Part shown: positions 23,166-34,925 of the stretch, one piece after another
How positions within the stretch are numbered: the first letter of the stretch is position 1
Layout of the letters: the number at the start of each line of letters is the position of its first letter
From: Bos javanicus
Taxonomy: Eukaryota > Chordata > Mammalia > Artiodactyla > Bovidae
Direction of reading: 5' to 3'
Assembly (NCBI RefSeq): GCF_032452875.1
Contig: NC_083871.1
Span: 4,005,692-4,069,691, forward strand
Length of the DNA stretch: 64,000 nt
Made by a program: the position numbers and the translations under genes
Notes under the pieces: generated by a model
Told to the model about the DNA's origin: nothing
Seen by the model: only the letters and a program-made list of their open reading frames with translations
Database searches by the model: none

Positions 23166-24150
23166 ACTCTGCATATAATTTACATAGCAGGGTGACAATA
23201 TACAGCCTTGATGTACTTCCTCCCCTATTTGGAACCAGTCTGTTGTTCCATGTCCAGATCTAACTGTTGCTTCCTGACCAGCATACAGATTTTTCAAGAG
23301 GCAGGTCAAGTGGTCTGGTATTCCCATCTCTTTAAGAATTTTCCACAGTTTCCCATGGTCCACACAGTCAAAGGCTTTGGCATAGTCAATAAAGCAGAAA
23401 TAGATGTTTTTCTGGAACTCTCTTGCTTTTTCGATGATCCAAGTTATGTTGGCAATTTGATCCTCTGGTTCCTCTGCCTTTTCTAAATCCACTTGAGCAT
23501 CTGGAAGTTTATGGTTCAAATACTGTTGAAGCCTAGCTTGGAGAATTTTGAGGATTACTTTATTAGCATGTGAGATGAGTGCAATGGTGTGGTAGTTTGA
23601 GCATTCTTTGGCAATGCATTTCTTTGTGATTGGAATGAAAACTGACCTTTTCCAGTCCTGTGACTACTGCTGAGTTTTCCATATTTGCTGGCATATTGAG
23701 TGTAACACTTTCACAGCATCATCTTTTAGAATTTGAAATACCTCAACTGCAATTCCATCACCTCCACTAGCTTTGTTTGTAGTGATGCTTTCTAAGGCTC
23801 ACTTGACTTCACATTCCAGGATGTCTGACTCTAGGTGAGTGATCATACCATCATGATTATCTGGGTTGTGAATATCTTTTTGGTATAGTTTTCTGTGTAT
23901 TCTTAGTATCTTTTGCTTCTATTAGGTCCCTACCTTTTCTGTCCTTTATTGTGTCCATCTTTGCATGAAATGTTCCCTTGGTATCTCTAATTTTCTTGAA
24001 GAGATCTCTAGTATTTCCCATTCTACTGTTTTATTATTATTATTATTTTTTATTGATCACTGAGGAAGGCTTTCTTATCTCTCCTTTCTATTCTTTGGAA
24101 CTCTGCATTCAAATGGGTATATCTTTCCTTTTCTCCTTTGCTTTTCACTT
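23166..24150 (-). mobile_element. BovB LINE, antisense, middle part (right of nested insertion)
   Basis: Continuation of the copy at 21965-22808, antisense from 'ctctgcatataatttacatag' through the RT N-terminal half to the linker (cttttctcctttgcttttc). The minus-strand frame 23519-23121 retains FIDYAKAFDCVDH and HQGCILSPC. It ends where old L1-like sequence begins. Confidence 0.92.
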
Positions 24151-24780
24151 CAAATAATATTTCACAATTCATATCTGACAAAAGGACTCAGGTAGAATAA
24201 ATTAGGTACAATCATAAATACATTTTTAAAATACAGATAATCTAAGTAAAGAAAAAAAAAGGAAAAGCTTTTGAATAGTCTCTTCCCAAAAAGAATATAA
24301 AAATGTTGATGAATAAGTTAAAATTTGCTCACCACCATTAGTTTAGAGAAATTCAAATTTTAAACACCATTAGATACCATGCTTTAGCAACTAGAATAAC
24401 TAAAATTAAAAGCACTGATTCTTCCAGATGTTGGTGTGAATGTAGACCTGTTGGAAAATTCTTATACTGCTGATGCAAGATTCAATTGGAAAATATTTTG
24501 CATATATTAATATATGCATACCTTGTGATATTGAAAGTCAGCTTCTGGATATTTAGCTATTAGAAATCAGGGTTTATGTTCACCAAAAAAGCGTATACAT
24601 GTTGCTTATAGCACCTTTGTTGTTACAGCCCCAGACTGAAAACTAGTATATTAATAGTGGTGTATTCATTGAATGAAATTCAGTACACAAATGAAAAAAA
24701 AAATAATATTGGTATACGTACCAACTCTCTGTTTAAGCTTTATATTTCTCTAGTATCCATCATCACTTATCTCTCTACCT
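24151..24780 (+). mobile_element. Old L1 ORF2/3' fragment, sense, between two BovB parts
   Basis: The block order matches the C-terminal part of L1 ORF2: 'tttgctcaccaccattag', 'aactagaataactaaaatt', 'gatgttggtgtgaatgtag', 'agcacctttgttgttacagc', 'tgaatgaaattcagtac'. It is heavily diverged. Antisense BovB lies on both sides. Confidence 0.6.
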
Positions 24781-24785
24781 ATCCT

Positions 24786-25116
24786 TTGACTTCCTACTTT
24801 TTCATTCCAGTCCCCTATGATGAAAAGGGCAGCTTTTTTTGTTGTTGTTGATAGCCCTAAAAGGTCTTGTAGGTTTTCACAGGTCAACTTCAACTTCTTC
24901 AGCATCAATGGTTAGAGCATAGATTTGGATTACTGTGATGTTGAATGATTTGCCTTGGAAATGAACCAAGATCATTCTGTAGTTTTTGAGATTGCACCCA
25001 AGTACTGTGCTCCAAAATTTTTGTAGGCTATGAGGGTTACTCCATTTCTTCTAAGGGATTCTTGCTCACAGTAATAGATATTATGGTCATCTGAATTAAA
25101 TTCTCCCATTCCCAGG
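24786..25116 (-). mobile_element. BovB LINE, antisense, endonuclease part
   Basis: Antisense of the 5' endonuclease region, from 'gacttcctactttttcattcc' shortened here (cttcctactttttcattcc) to 'gaattaaattctcccattcc'. It covers the section encoding the GDWN and YAPTS motifs, upstream in element order of 23166-24150. About 560 bases of BovB are missing between the two parts. Confidence 0.88.
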
Positions 25117-26042
25117 TTCACATTATCTTTCTGAAGACAAAAAGAGGCCTAAACGCAGCCTAATTAAACTTCACAGTTGCCTTATACATATTTTTTGTGT
25201 ATGTGAGAAAGAGACATCATATTATGAAATTATTTTTCTATATATCTTGGAGTTAACTAAACCTTAAGTAAACTATCTCCTTATGTACTAAAAACAACTC
25301 CATGAAAAAACTATTACCATCCTTAGTTCGAAAATGAGAAATAGGCATTTTCACCCTAAGTGTCTGATGGACAGCCAGCAGCTAGATGGCGTCCGAACCA
25401 GAATTCCTACTCGTGGTATCAGACCACAGATCTCAAGTGTCTATTACTATCCTTATGATGTCACACTGGACTTTATAGCAAAGCAAGCATACATTTTAGC
25501 TACTGCCCCTGTATCTTGCATCAAACTGAGACAGGCTGCAATGCTGAGTGTCCATTATCTTTTATTTCATTGTCCTTACCAATGATCTCTTTGGTCTCTG
25601 TCACTCTCCACCTACTGTGTCTTGAGGGCTAACTGAGCCATTCCAATAGATCTTTATATTTATTAAGATAATCTGTCAATTTTACTTCTGGCATTGCTGA
25701 GCTGAGAGCTAGAGAGCTATTCTATACCTTTTTATGAATCTCTTTCTGCTTATACAATTTATGTGTTGTTTAAAATCTCAAAGGTCAATCTTTTTTCCTT
25801 CAATTCTTGTTGGTCCCTGATGTGGTGCCCAGAGTTCAGCTCTGTAGCTAACATGCAAGTGCAGGTGCAAACTCCAGGGCAGGTGAATCCAATACTCAGC
25901 ACCGTTCTGTTATCAGAACACCATCCTGTTAACTGTCTGTTAATAAAATGGTTAAGCTTTATTTACTGATTAACCTTGAATATTTCAATTTCAAGAACAT
26001 GGTCTCCATCACATAGAAGCTAATATTTGAATGGCCATGCAT
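25117..26042. other. Unassigned DNA with a possible MIR
   Basis: Bases about 25300-25450 resemble a degraded sense MIR ('gttcgaaaatgagaaat', then 'cagctagatggcgtccgaac'). The rest is unassigned. The 83-codon frame at 25334-25585 overlaps the MIR-like part and is not convincing. Confidence 0.4.
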
Positions 26043-26066
26043 ATATATAGATAGATAGATAGATAT
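26043..26066. repeat. (GATA)n microsatellite
   Basis: An uninterrupted run of about five GATA units between an AT-rich stretch and a BovB-tail fragment. It may be polymorphic. Confidence 0.95.
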
Positions 26067-26127
26067 CTCAGTTCAGTTCAGTCACTCAGTCGTGTCCAAC
26101 TCTTTGTGATCCCATGGACTGCAGCAC
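26067..26127 (-). mobile_element. BovB/ART2A tail stub, antisense
   Basis: Only the terminal 60 or so bases of BovB (cagttcagttcagtcactc to catggactgcagcac) remain. It is cut by an alternating purine/pyrimidine AT tract that borders the next SINE. Confidence 0.85.
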
Positions 26128-26153
26128 ATATATATGCATGTATACATATATAT

Positions 26154-26419
26154 CGGAGAAGGCAATGGCACCCCACTCCAGTACTCTTGCCTGGAAAATC
26201 CCATGGATGGAGGAGCCTGGTAGGCTGCTGTCCATGGGGTCGCTAAGAGTCAGACACAACTGAGTGATTTCACTTTCACTTTTCATTTTCATGCATTGGA
26301 GAAGGCAATGGCAACCCACTCCAGTGTTCTTGCCTGGAGAATCCCAGGGACGGGGGAGCCTGGTGAGCTGCCATCTATGGGGTCGCACAGAGTCGGACAC
26401 GACTGAAGTGACTTAGCAT
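26154..26419 (+). mobile_element. Bov-A2 SINE, sense
   Basis: Dimeric Bov-A2: ggagaaggcaatggcacccc first unit, ggagaaggcaatggcaaccc second unit, ending 'gactgaagtgacttagc'. It is flanked on both sides by ATATAT tracts (26128-26153 and 26418-26432), consistent with insertion into, and duplication of, an AT-rich target. Confidence 0.93.
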
Positions 26420-26540
26420 ATATATATATATGTATAAACTCATTTGTTCTCCTAATAATTCTTGAGAGAGGTGTTGTCTTCTCAGTTACTGGAAGCTCAG
26501 ATAGTACCTGAGAGGTGATGGGTTGCCTTCTTTAAGAGCT

Positions 26541-26659
26541 AAAGAAAGTGAAATCGTGTCTGACTCTTAGTGACCCCATGGACTGCAGCCTACCAGGCTC
26601 CTCCATCCATGGGATTTTCCTGGCAACAGTACTGGAGTGGGGTGCCATTGCCTTCTCCA
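26541..26659 (-). mobile_element. Bov-A/Bov-tA body fragment, antisense
   Basis: 'gaaagtgaaatcgtgtctga' to 'gccattgccttctcc' is the antisense of a single SINE body without a tRNA-like head, so it is a Bov-A monomer or a truncated Bov-tA. Confidence 0.85.
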
Positions 26660-28394
26660 TCCTAATTATGGCAGAGGGAGACAAAAGCTTGGGTGGCACA
26701 GACCCTCATCCAAAGTGTATTGTACTGTAACGCTCTTGCAGTCCTTCATAAAATGAAAGATTCTGGTATTTTAGACACTGACATTTTAGAGGCACTATTA
26801 AATGGTACTTTGAAAGTTACATATTTTCAAGTTTCTCTGAAATTAACATCTTGTGATGCATCATTCAATCTGAATTATCCCACAATGAGAACATCCTGAG
26901 TCCCTGTGAGTGTTTTCATTAACTTTGTTAATGACCCTGCCCCTAAATTTCTATTGAAAATGCAGTCTTGATGAGCAGTGATTTCATTCCAGCCCAATAA
27001 AAATGATTCCAGAGGAGGCTGTTAGATTTTAAGGTCATGCAATGACTCTGTATATAACCTACTTTTTGTTTTGTTAACTACAAGTATTTTTGAAAACATA
27101 TTCTCAACAACACAATCTATTAGTAACTAGCTTTCCTTGAAATTACTATTCAGTCCAATGTGATGAGCCCTTTGAATAATGGGGTCTTATGCTGGTTGTT
27201 GTATATTCATGTTTAGCTGCTATCTTTATGAATATCTAGTGAGTACTATTTATGCCCAATAATGTTCTACACATGGAAGGGTATTTACTGTTCTTTCCTT
27301 TGATGTTTCCCTAAGCATTATTTGGAAAATACTAAGACTTCATTAGCTTGAAAAATTATCTTTGCTTAGAGTGGCTTAGAGAAAGAAAGTTTCTTCTTAC
27401 TGCAAATCATTTAGATATTAAATTTGATATTCTTAAAGAACAAATAATTCAAAATATGGCATGCTAAATAGAGGTCGGAGAGCAGTGGGAAGATATTAAA
27501 AGAAAAACTCATTTGAAGTCCACAGCACTCAAAGTCAGACTTAACTAAATTGTATTTATCATTCAGAAAATGGAAGTAGTCCTAGCACATTGCACTGCAT
27601 TATTCAACATTTTATACTCTGTACTGCTAATGCTAAATGTTATCAACTTTAGACTGCCACAAAGTTCATGGTGTATATATGTGTATGTGTGTGCTTTAAT
27701 AACCATTTTTAAACAATTTTAACCAGCTAGTAAAATAATACATTTGGAAATATATCTCTTCCAAACCATAATATTTTCATTTTCACTGTGGAGGTCTTTT
27801 TTTAAGAGGAATAATTGAAAATTTAATGTACTCACTGTGACAAATCAAATAGATAACTTCTTTCCTTTTGGGAAAAAAAAATGTATCATTCATCTTTCTG
27901 GGATGGAAAGCTATCTATTGTATTTCTAAAGAATGACCTTTTCCTAAATCCAAGATGTTATGGAATCCTCAAATCTGAATGAGAAATTCCCCACAATCAT
28001 TTCTCCTGTGAAATAAAAGGCACAAAAAGCAAGGATGAAATAGTTGAGACCTCAGAAGAGTTGACCTGTCAAAACAATGCTATTGTCCTAGGACAGATCT
28101 GGGCACAGATGCCAAGGCAGGGACTGGGCCTTTGGTGAGGCATAGCTGCACAACTGCCTGGGAAATTGGTATATTGTCTTCCCATCTTGAAGGCTCCCAA
28201 CCTTGAAGGTAAGCAAGCGAATTCTATCTTCCCCCAAGATTGCATGGCAGAGAAAACACCAAACCTGTAGTGACACCACTCAGCATCAAGAAAAAGAGCT
28301 GAGTAATAGCCTTAAAGAGAGACACAGATTTCTAGGATTCCAGGTAGGAAAGAGGTGGTGATTCCCATGCAACCATAATAAGCAAAATCTCTGT
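26660..28394. other. Unassigned, mostly unique DNA, no gene seen
   Basis: 1.7 kb without a recognised repeat. Open frames are short. Bases about 26700-27050 look single-copy and lack simple sequence. An alternating GT/AT tract lies near 27672-27692. Confidence 0.45.
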
Positions 28395-28636
28395 GCCTGA
28401 AAAAAGCAGGGAAAGCAGAAACAGACTCACAGATGTAAAAAACAAACTTATGGTTACAAAAGGGGAAAGGCAGGGGAAGGATAAATTAGGAGTTTGGGAT
28501 TAATAGATATATACTTATATATATAATAAATAAACAAAAGGGACCTACTGAATAGCAAAGGGAACTCTATCCAATATCTTATAATAATGTATAATGTAAG
28601 AGAATATACAAAATTTTATATATATATATATATATA
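28395..28636 (+). mobile_element. L1 3' UTR, sense, first part
   Basis: 'cagaaacagactcacagatg', 'aaaacaaacttatggttac', 'gggacctactgaatagcaaa' and 'gggaactctatccaatatc' follow the order of an artiodactyl L1 3' UTR. The element stops at a TA repeat (28617-28637) where a Bov-A2 is inserted, and its terminal part reappears at 29073. Confidence 0.78.
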
Positions 28637-28892
28637 TTGGAGAAGGAAATGGCAATCCACTCCATCATTCTTGCCTGGAAAACCCCATGGATGGAGGAGC
28701 CTGATAGGCTACAGTCCATGGGGTGGCAAAGAGTCAGACATGACTGAGTGACTTCACTTTCTTTCTTTCTTTTGAAGAAGGAAATGTGAACCCTCTCCAG
28801 TATTCTTGCCTGGAGAATCCCATGGACAGATGAGTCTGGCAGGCTACATTCCGTGGAGTCGCAAGGGTTGGACATAACTTAGCAACTAAATC
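28637..28892 (+). mobile_element. Bov-A2 SINE inserted in an L1 tail
   Basis: Dimeric SINE: ggagaaggaaatggcaatcc first unit, a TTTC microsatellite linker (about 28758-28772), then a second unit with 'tattcttgcctggagaatcc', ending 'cataacttagcaactaaatc'. It is older than the Bov-A2 copies at 12.2 and 55.9 kb, judging by divergence. Confidence 0.9.
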
Positions 28893-28902
28893 ACCCCCCA
28901 AA

Positions 28903-28950
28903 TACATATATCAATGATATATGTATACACACACACACACACACACACAT
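28903..28950. repeat. Short perfect palindrome plus (CA)n
   Basis: 28903-28925 is an inverted repeat (tacatatatc / gatatatgta, 3-base loop), followed by (CA)n at about 28926-28949. It sits between two SINE-class insertions. Confidence 0.85.
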
Positions 28951-28951
28951 G

Positions 28952-29072
28952 TTGTTGTTGCTATTAGTTGTCCAGTTGTGTTCAACTCTTTGAGACTCCA
29001 TGGACAGCAGGACGCAAGTCCTCCCTGTCCATACCATTTCCTGGAATTTGCCCAAGTTCATTGCATCACTGA
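28952..29072 (-). mobile_element. BovB tail / ART2A-like fragment, antisense
   Basis: 'gttgtgttcaactctttgag', 'ggacagcaggacgcaagtcc' and 'ttgcatcactgatgcc' are the diverged antisense BovB 3' end, about 120 bases long. Confidence 0.75.
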
Positions 29073-29176
29073 TGCCTACACATATATACATATAATGGAA
29101 TCACTTTGCTGTACATACGGAACAGATACAACATTGCAAATCAACTATATTTCAGTAAAACTTTATTTAAAGGTAG
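29073..29176 (+). mobile_element. L1 3' UTR, sense, terminal part
   Basis: 'ggaatcactttgctgtacat', 'caacattgcaaatcaactat' and 'tttcagtaaaactttattt' complete the L1 tail begun at 28395. The two parts are in the same orientation and order, so the intervening SINE-class DNA interrupted one L1. Confidence 0.8.
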
Positions 29177-30714
29177 GAAAATTAGACTTCTCACTCAAAG
29201 CCATACCTTGCTTTGGTTTTGAAAATAGATATAGCATTTCTTAAACTTCAATGTCATTGAGCAATGCAAATTGTCTGTATATTCTAAAAATTCTGCAAAT
29301 GGAAAATCGAGCTCTTTGCAGATTCTTTTACCCCCTATATGCCTTCATATTCACTTCATGTTTCCACTGGGGCCATAATAGGGAAGCATTCCCCATAAAA
29401 AAAGGAAAAGAGAAAACAATCAATAAACAAAAATAATTTTCAGTTGGCAGCATTGCATTTTCAAGGAGTTACATGGTAGCCCATGTTATGGAAAGAATCT
29501 TGCTACTATTTGATGTCTATTTGATTTTTCAGATTCAGTCTTGCATTTACTGTTTGATAGCTTCATGTTTCTTTTAAAGTGTTCAGTCATTAAGATGTGT
29601 TCTGAATTCTTCTAATTTTTAAATTTGTTGAATCTGAGGACCCTTGGTATTTACTTAAATGTATAATCCAGACTTTCAAATTGTCTGCAATCCTTCAGCA
29701 CCAGTTCCTCTTGGGAACCCCATTGGGATCCCAGGTGGCAAGACCACCCTGTGTTTCTTCCTGTTTGTTTCTGTCTGGATCCCAGAGACAGATGCAGAAC
29801 AAACAACAAACAAACTTGAATAAGCCACATATTTCTATCAATAGTTCCTCCCTGTTCTGATGTCAGGCTGGTTTATCTGTAGCACTTGCTTGTCCCATTC
29901 CACCTGCTGTGCTGGATTGTGAGATTTCCTGCTGGAGACTGGGCAGCAGCCCCTTTCTTGCCTCAAGCCTAGAAGAGATATTTCATCCAGGATAGGAGTG
30001 GTAATTCCCAGATCTCCCGAGTGTCTGTCCCACTCATCTCCCATGTAGGCTGTCTGGCTTTAACTGTACAACTACTTACATCCCCTCTACCTGTCTATTA
30101 TCTGGAAGTTCACTATTCTTACTTTCAACATGTTATTATTCATCTCTTTAAATGTAAGCCACAGGAAGCCACCAGAATTATGGGGAACATTCCTCATTCA
30201 TTGAGGTGTAAATTATCAGTAATTCTACTGAGAATTTTTACATCTATTTAAAGTGGAAATGCTTCAGAATTCTCTGCTTAGGAATTTTCTCTGTCTTTTC
30301 AGGTTAGGGACATAGAAGCCTAATAAATGTGCTAAGAAGCTTTGCATCTTTTTTGGATATTGTTTGTTCTATTACAAACTATAGCTGAGAAATGATCTAT
30401 TACTTGAAACTTTGCTTGAAAAACTCTTTGAACGTGACACACTTTCCCAAGGAGAAAATCACTGGCTAATTTCTGCATTTGTCTATAGTTAAGGCACTAT
30501 TCAAACCATCTGCTTTTTTGAAGTTCAAGTTACATAATGATTCATTTTACTAATATTTTCAAATTTTTTGGACTGATATATATTTTCAGTACATTTTTCC
30601 GTGCATTTCAGTGCCCGTACTCAGTAATTTTCTCATTTATATTTTTAATAGATAATTTCAGGTTTACTTTCCTTTCTCTACACGATCAGTTGTTGATTCA
30701 AAGTGTATATACAT
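29177..30714. other. Unassigned, mostly unique DNA, no gene seen
   Basis: No repeat recognised. A GC-richer patch at about 29690-30080 carries short overlapping frames on both strands (61-76 codons) without recognisable domains. Confidence 0.45.
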
Positions 30715-32212
30715 GAAGTTAAATGGACCTCAGGAAATATTACTATGAACAAAGCTAGTGGAAGTGACAGAATTCCAGCAGAGCTATCTCAAATCCTAAA
30801 AGATGATGCTGTTAAAGTCTTGCATTCAATATGCCAGCAAATTTGGAAAACTCAGCAGTGGCCATAGGACTGGAAAAACTAGTTTTCATTCCAGTCCCAA
30901 AGAAGGACAATGCCAGAGAATGTTCAAACTACTGCACAATTGTGCTCAGTTCACTTGCTAGCAAGGTAATGTTCAAAATCTTTCAAGCCTGGCTTCAACA
31001 GTAAATGAGCCAAGAACTTCCAGATGTACAAGCTGGAATTAGAAAATGCAGAGGAATCAGAGATCAAATTGTCAACATCCATTGGATCATAGAAAAAGAA
31101 AAGGAATTCCAGAAAAACATCTGTTTCATTGACAACACTAAAGCCTTTAACTGTGTGGATCACAACAATCTGTGGAAAATCCTTAAAGAGATGGGATTGC
31201 CAGATCACCTTATCTGCCTCCTGAGAAACCTGTATGCAAGTCAAAAATAAACAGAACCAGACATGGAATCACTGACTAGTTCAAAATTGGGAAAGGAATA
31301 CACCAAAGCTCTATGTTGTCATCCTGCTTATTTAACTTATATGCAGAGTACATCTGATGAAATGCCAGGCTGAATGAAGCACAACCTGGAATTAAGATTT
31401 CTGGGAGAATTATCAATAACCTCAGATATGCAGATGACACCACCCTAATGGCAGAAAGCGAAGAGGAACTAAAGAGCCCCTTGATAAAAGTGAGAGAGGA
31501 GAGTGAAAAAGCTGGCTTAAAACTCAACATTCAAAAAACAAAGATCATGTCATCTGGTCCCATCACTTCATAGCAAATAGATGGGGAAACAAGGGAAACA
31601 GTGACAGAATTTATTTTCTTTGGCTCCAAAATCACTGCAGATGGTGACTGCAGCCATGAAATCAAAAGATGCTTGCTCCTTGGAAGAAAAGCTATGACAA
31701 TTCCAGACAGCATATTAAAAAGCAGAGACATTACTTTGCTGACAAAGGTGCATATATTCAAAAGCATAGTTTTTACAGTAGTCATGTATGGATGTGAAAG
31801 TTGGACCATAAGGAAAGCTGAATATCAAAGGATTGATGCTTTTGAACTGTGGTGCTGGAGAAGATCTTGAGAGTCTCTTGAACTGCAAGGAGGTCAAGCC
31901 AATTAATCATAAGATAAATCAACCTTGAATATCCATGGGAAGAACTAACGCTGAGGCTGAAGCTTCAGTATTTTCATTACCTGATGCGAAGAGAAAGGAC
32001 TCATTGGAAAGGACTCTGATGCTGGGAATGACTGAGGACAGGATAAGAAGGGTGAGGGGGGACAGAGGATGAGACAGCTGGGTGGCATCATTGACTCAAT
32101 GGACATGAGTTTGACCAAACTTCAAGAAATAGTGAAGGGCATGGAAGCCTGGCATGTTGCAGTCCATGGAGTCATCAACTTAGACAAGACTGAGTGACTG
32201 AACAGCAAATAT
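30715..32212 (+). mobile_element. BovB LINE, 3' half, sense, degraded
   Basis: It runs from 'gttaaatggacctcagg' (RT start) to 'gactgagtgactgaac'. RT relics include FIDNTKAFNCVDH (motif A region, diverged) in the frame 31005-31250, an intact YADD codon run near 31425-31440, and VVMYGCESWTIRKAE in 31601-31870. Stops and frameshifts are frequent. It is older than the copies at 14.2 and 17 kb. Confidence 0.92.
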
Positions 32213-32883
32213 TTTCCTTAAATGTGTTTTTCCTTAAAACTTGCTATCCGATTTTAACACAAGTGTTGAAAGTAAATACAACATAAAAGTATGGAAGTGA
32301 TAACATAAACACTCTCTTTAATGTATATTCAAACCTGTATTTATTTTTTAATATGGTAATCTGTCTTTTCTTGAAGAGGTATGTTAAAGCTACTCCTGAT
32401 TAATGATTTGTCAAATTCTCATTTTCTTTCTAGTGTTTTTGTATGTGTGATTTGAAACTCTGGCATTGAAAGTATTAAGAATCTTGACTCTTGGATTCTT
32501 GTTATGTTGGAGAAAAACAAAAATTTGTCAATATTAAATATATGTTTCCTTTCCTTTTAAACTTGAGATATATTTTCTCTACATTAAGTTAGGTCTATAT
32601 TCCCCTTGTCAGCATGCGCCTTTTGTAGATCATTTTTATTCCTCTACTTTTAACCATTTTATGTGATTTATAGTATATCTAGTTAGATTTTATTTTTATC
32701 AGTATCACTGATATGTTTTAAGAGGCACAACTAATTAACTAACTTAACTTTCCTGATATTAAATAGTTTATATGTTTTATTTTATCATGTATTTTCTCCT
32801 TTGTTTCTGATGTTTTGAATTCAAAACCACAAAGAACTGATGCTCCAAATCCCATCCAACATGTGTATGCTAGTATGCATGAT
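32213..32883. other. AT-rich DNA, no gene seen
   Basis: Very AT-rich 670 bases. Nothing recognised. Confidence 0.45.
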
Positions 32884-33080
32884 TGAAAAAGACTCTGATG
32901 CTGGGAAAGATTGAAGACAAAAGGAGAAGGTTGTGGCAGAGGATGAGATGGTTAGATAGCATCACTGACTCAAAACATATGAATTTGAGCAAACCCTGTG
33001 AGATAGTTGAGGGTAGAGTAGCCTGGCATGCTGTAGTCCTTGGGATCACAAACTCGGACATAACTTAGCCACGGAGCAAC
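32884..33080 (+). mobile_element. BovB 3' tail, sense
   Basis: 'gaaaaagactctgatgctgg' to 'cataacttagccacggagc' is the last 200 or so bases of BovB. It is directly followed by the target duplication of a Bov-tA. Confidence 0.87.
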
Positions 33081-33331
33081 AACATGCTTCAATCACTGGG
33101 CTTCCCTGGTGAGTCAGAAGTAAAGGATCTGCTTGCCAATGCAGGAGACACAGAAGATGTGGGTTAGATCCCTGAGGAGGGAATATCCCTTGGAGAAGGA
33201 TATGGTGACCCACTCCAGTATTTTTGCCTGGGAAATTCCATGACAGAGGAGCATGGTCAGCAGTCCTTGAGGTTGCAAAAGAGTTGGACATGACTTAGCA
33301 ACTAAACAACAAACAACATGCCCCAGTCACT
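33078..33331 (+). mobile_element. Bov-tA SINE with about 20-bp target duplication
   Basis: The SINE proper is about 33098-33311, from ggcttccctggtgagtcag to the 'acttagcaactaaac' end. Flanks 33078-33097 (aacaacatgcttcaatcact) and 33312-33331 (aacaacatgccccagtcact) match at 17 of 20 positions, a mutated target-site duplication that includes the end of the BovB tail. So it inserted after that tail. Confidence 0.92.
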
Positions 33332-34413
33332 AGCTGTACACAGAGATCGAGATATAGGTATATATTTCATAAGCATTTTTACTCTAAAGTTTATTTCTTC
33401 AGGAAGATATTTTATCTATGTTATGTATACTTCATGTTATATAGCATCTTTGTTCTATGTAAACTAGTTAGAAACAATAATATTATCAATAATAATAATC
33501 ATAATTATAATTTTGCTTTGTTCCTATATTGATTTATCTATTTGGTTACATAGTTCATCCATTGAGATATATAGATAAATTTGTGATGTGTAATTTTTAT
33601 TTTTAATTTTTGTTCAGATACTTTCTTTAAGTATATGTGACTTTTCAAGATATATAGTCTAATCATACCAGAGTTTCCTTCTAACTTGTTCATCAAATCT
33701 ATTCCTTCAGGTGTTAGTTCTTCTCTATATTGTTTCCTCAGTTTTATATTTAAAGATCATCATTTCACCCATTGTTATTTCACTTGTCTTTTTCCCCATA
33801 TTTATCACAGGGATGTAAAAAGTGACAATGATTTCTTATTTGCTGGGGTGGCAAGCATTCTGCTCCTACCAGAGAACAGGTACGAACATGTCTTTGCAGA
33901 CCTGTGCCTTTACATCCTCTGTGCCCACCACTTCAGCATGGAGACAAAAGCCACCGTGTAGCATCAGTGGGTGAAGAGGCTAACAGACTTCAGTATTGTA
34001 AATTGATTTTCTAACTCCAAAATTATCTCAATGTAACTTAAGCATCTTTTAATTATCTGAGCTTACTACTTGATTTCACTCCTGTAATTGAAAGATTTTG
34101 TTCTACATGTGTTTTTCTCTATAAGTACTTTTGTGTTGTTACTGTCTTCTCTTTAAGTTTAACATCTTTTTTTTTTTTTTACCTTAGGAAACTTCCAACC
34201 CACCACACAATTTTTTAAAACATGGACAACAGTCAAGAATGTTTGAACATATTGCTGATTTACAGAATTAGAACTAAATGTGAAATTTGAAAAATCCCCA
34301 TATAATATTGAGAAAAAAAACAATGTCCTTCATAACTGACTTAAGGGCATTTATTAGTATGTTGCTCTCTGAAAATAATGTCATCAGGTATGCTTATTTT
34401 GAGGATAACATTA
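33332..34413. other. Unassigned DNA with one exon-like patch
   Basis: AT-rich apart from about 33805-33965, where a pyrimidine tract and CAG (33781-33810) precede about 150 bases of GC-richer sequence that is open in more than one frame. I recognise no protein. There is no further evidence for an exon. Confidence 0.35.
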
Positions 34414-34649
34414 AATAATTCTAAGTGTGTGTGTGCTCAGTTGTGTCCCACTCTTTGCGACACCATGGACTGTAGCCTGACAGGTTCCTCTGTCCATGGG
34501 TTTTTAGGCAAAAATACTGGAGTGGGTTGCCATTTCTTCCTGCAGGGCATCTTCCTGATCCAATGATCAAACCTGTATCTCCTGTTTCTCCTGCATTGAC
34601 AAGAAGATGTTTTACCCAGTGGGACTTCAGAGAAGCCCAATAATTCTAA
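34414..34649 (-). mobile_element. Bov-tA SINE, antisense, with 11-bp target duplication
   Basis: The SINE body (34425-34638) starts with a GTGT tail and ends with the reversed head 'cttcagagaagccc'. The exact duplication aataattctaa lies at 34414-34424 and 34639-34649. Confidence 0.93.
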
Positions 34650-34925
34650 AAGTAATCTCAAATGTCAACATCTTTGAAAAACTTCCATTGAATGGAATCA
34701 ATGTGATGTTATCGATCTTTCTGAAAAATATGGTGATTATGAATTCATCAAATTTATCCATCTGGAAATAAAATGCATCTGCTACACTGCTATCAAGATT
34801 GAGATGGATAAACAAATGATGAGTTAATGGAGAATTACAAATTATCTTGAAATAAGCATCCTTGAGGATTTTGGAAAAGAAACAATAAAGACATGGTGGA
34901 GTCCATTCTTGAAAGGACAAGGATG

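Noticed and set aside
33806..33829. HRDVKSDN-like peptide resembling a protein-kinase catalytic loop
   Set aside because: The eight-residue match stands alone in a random frame. No DFG, APE or other kinase segments follow, and the flanking translation is unlike a kinase.
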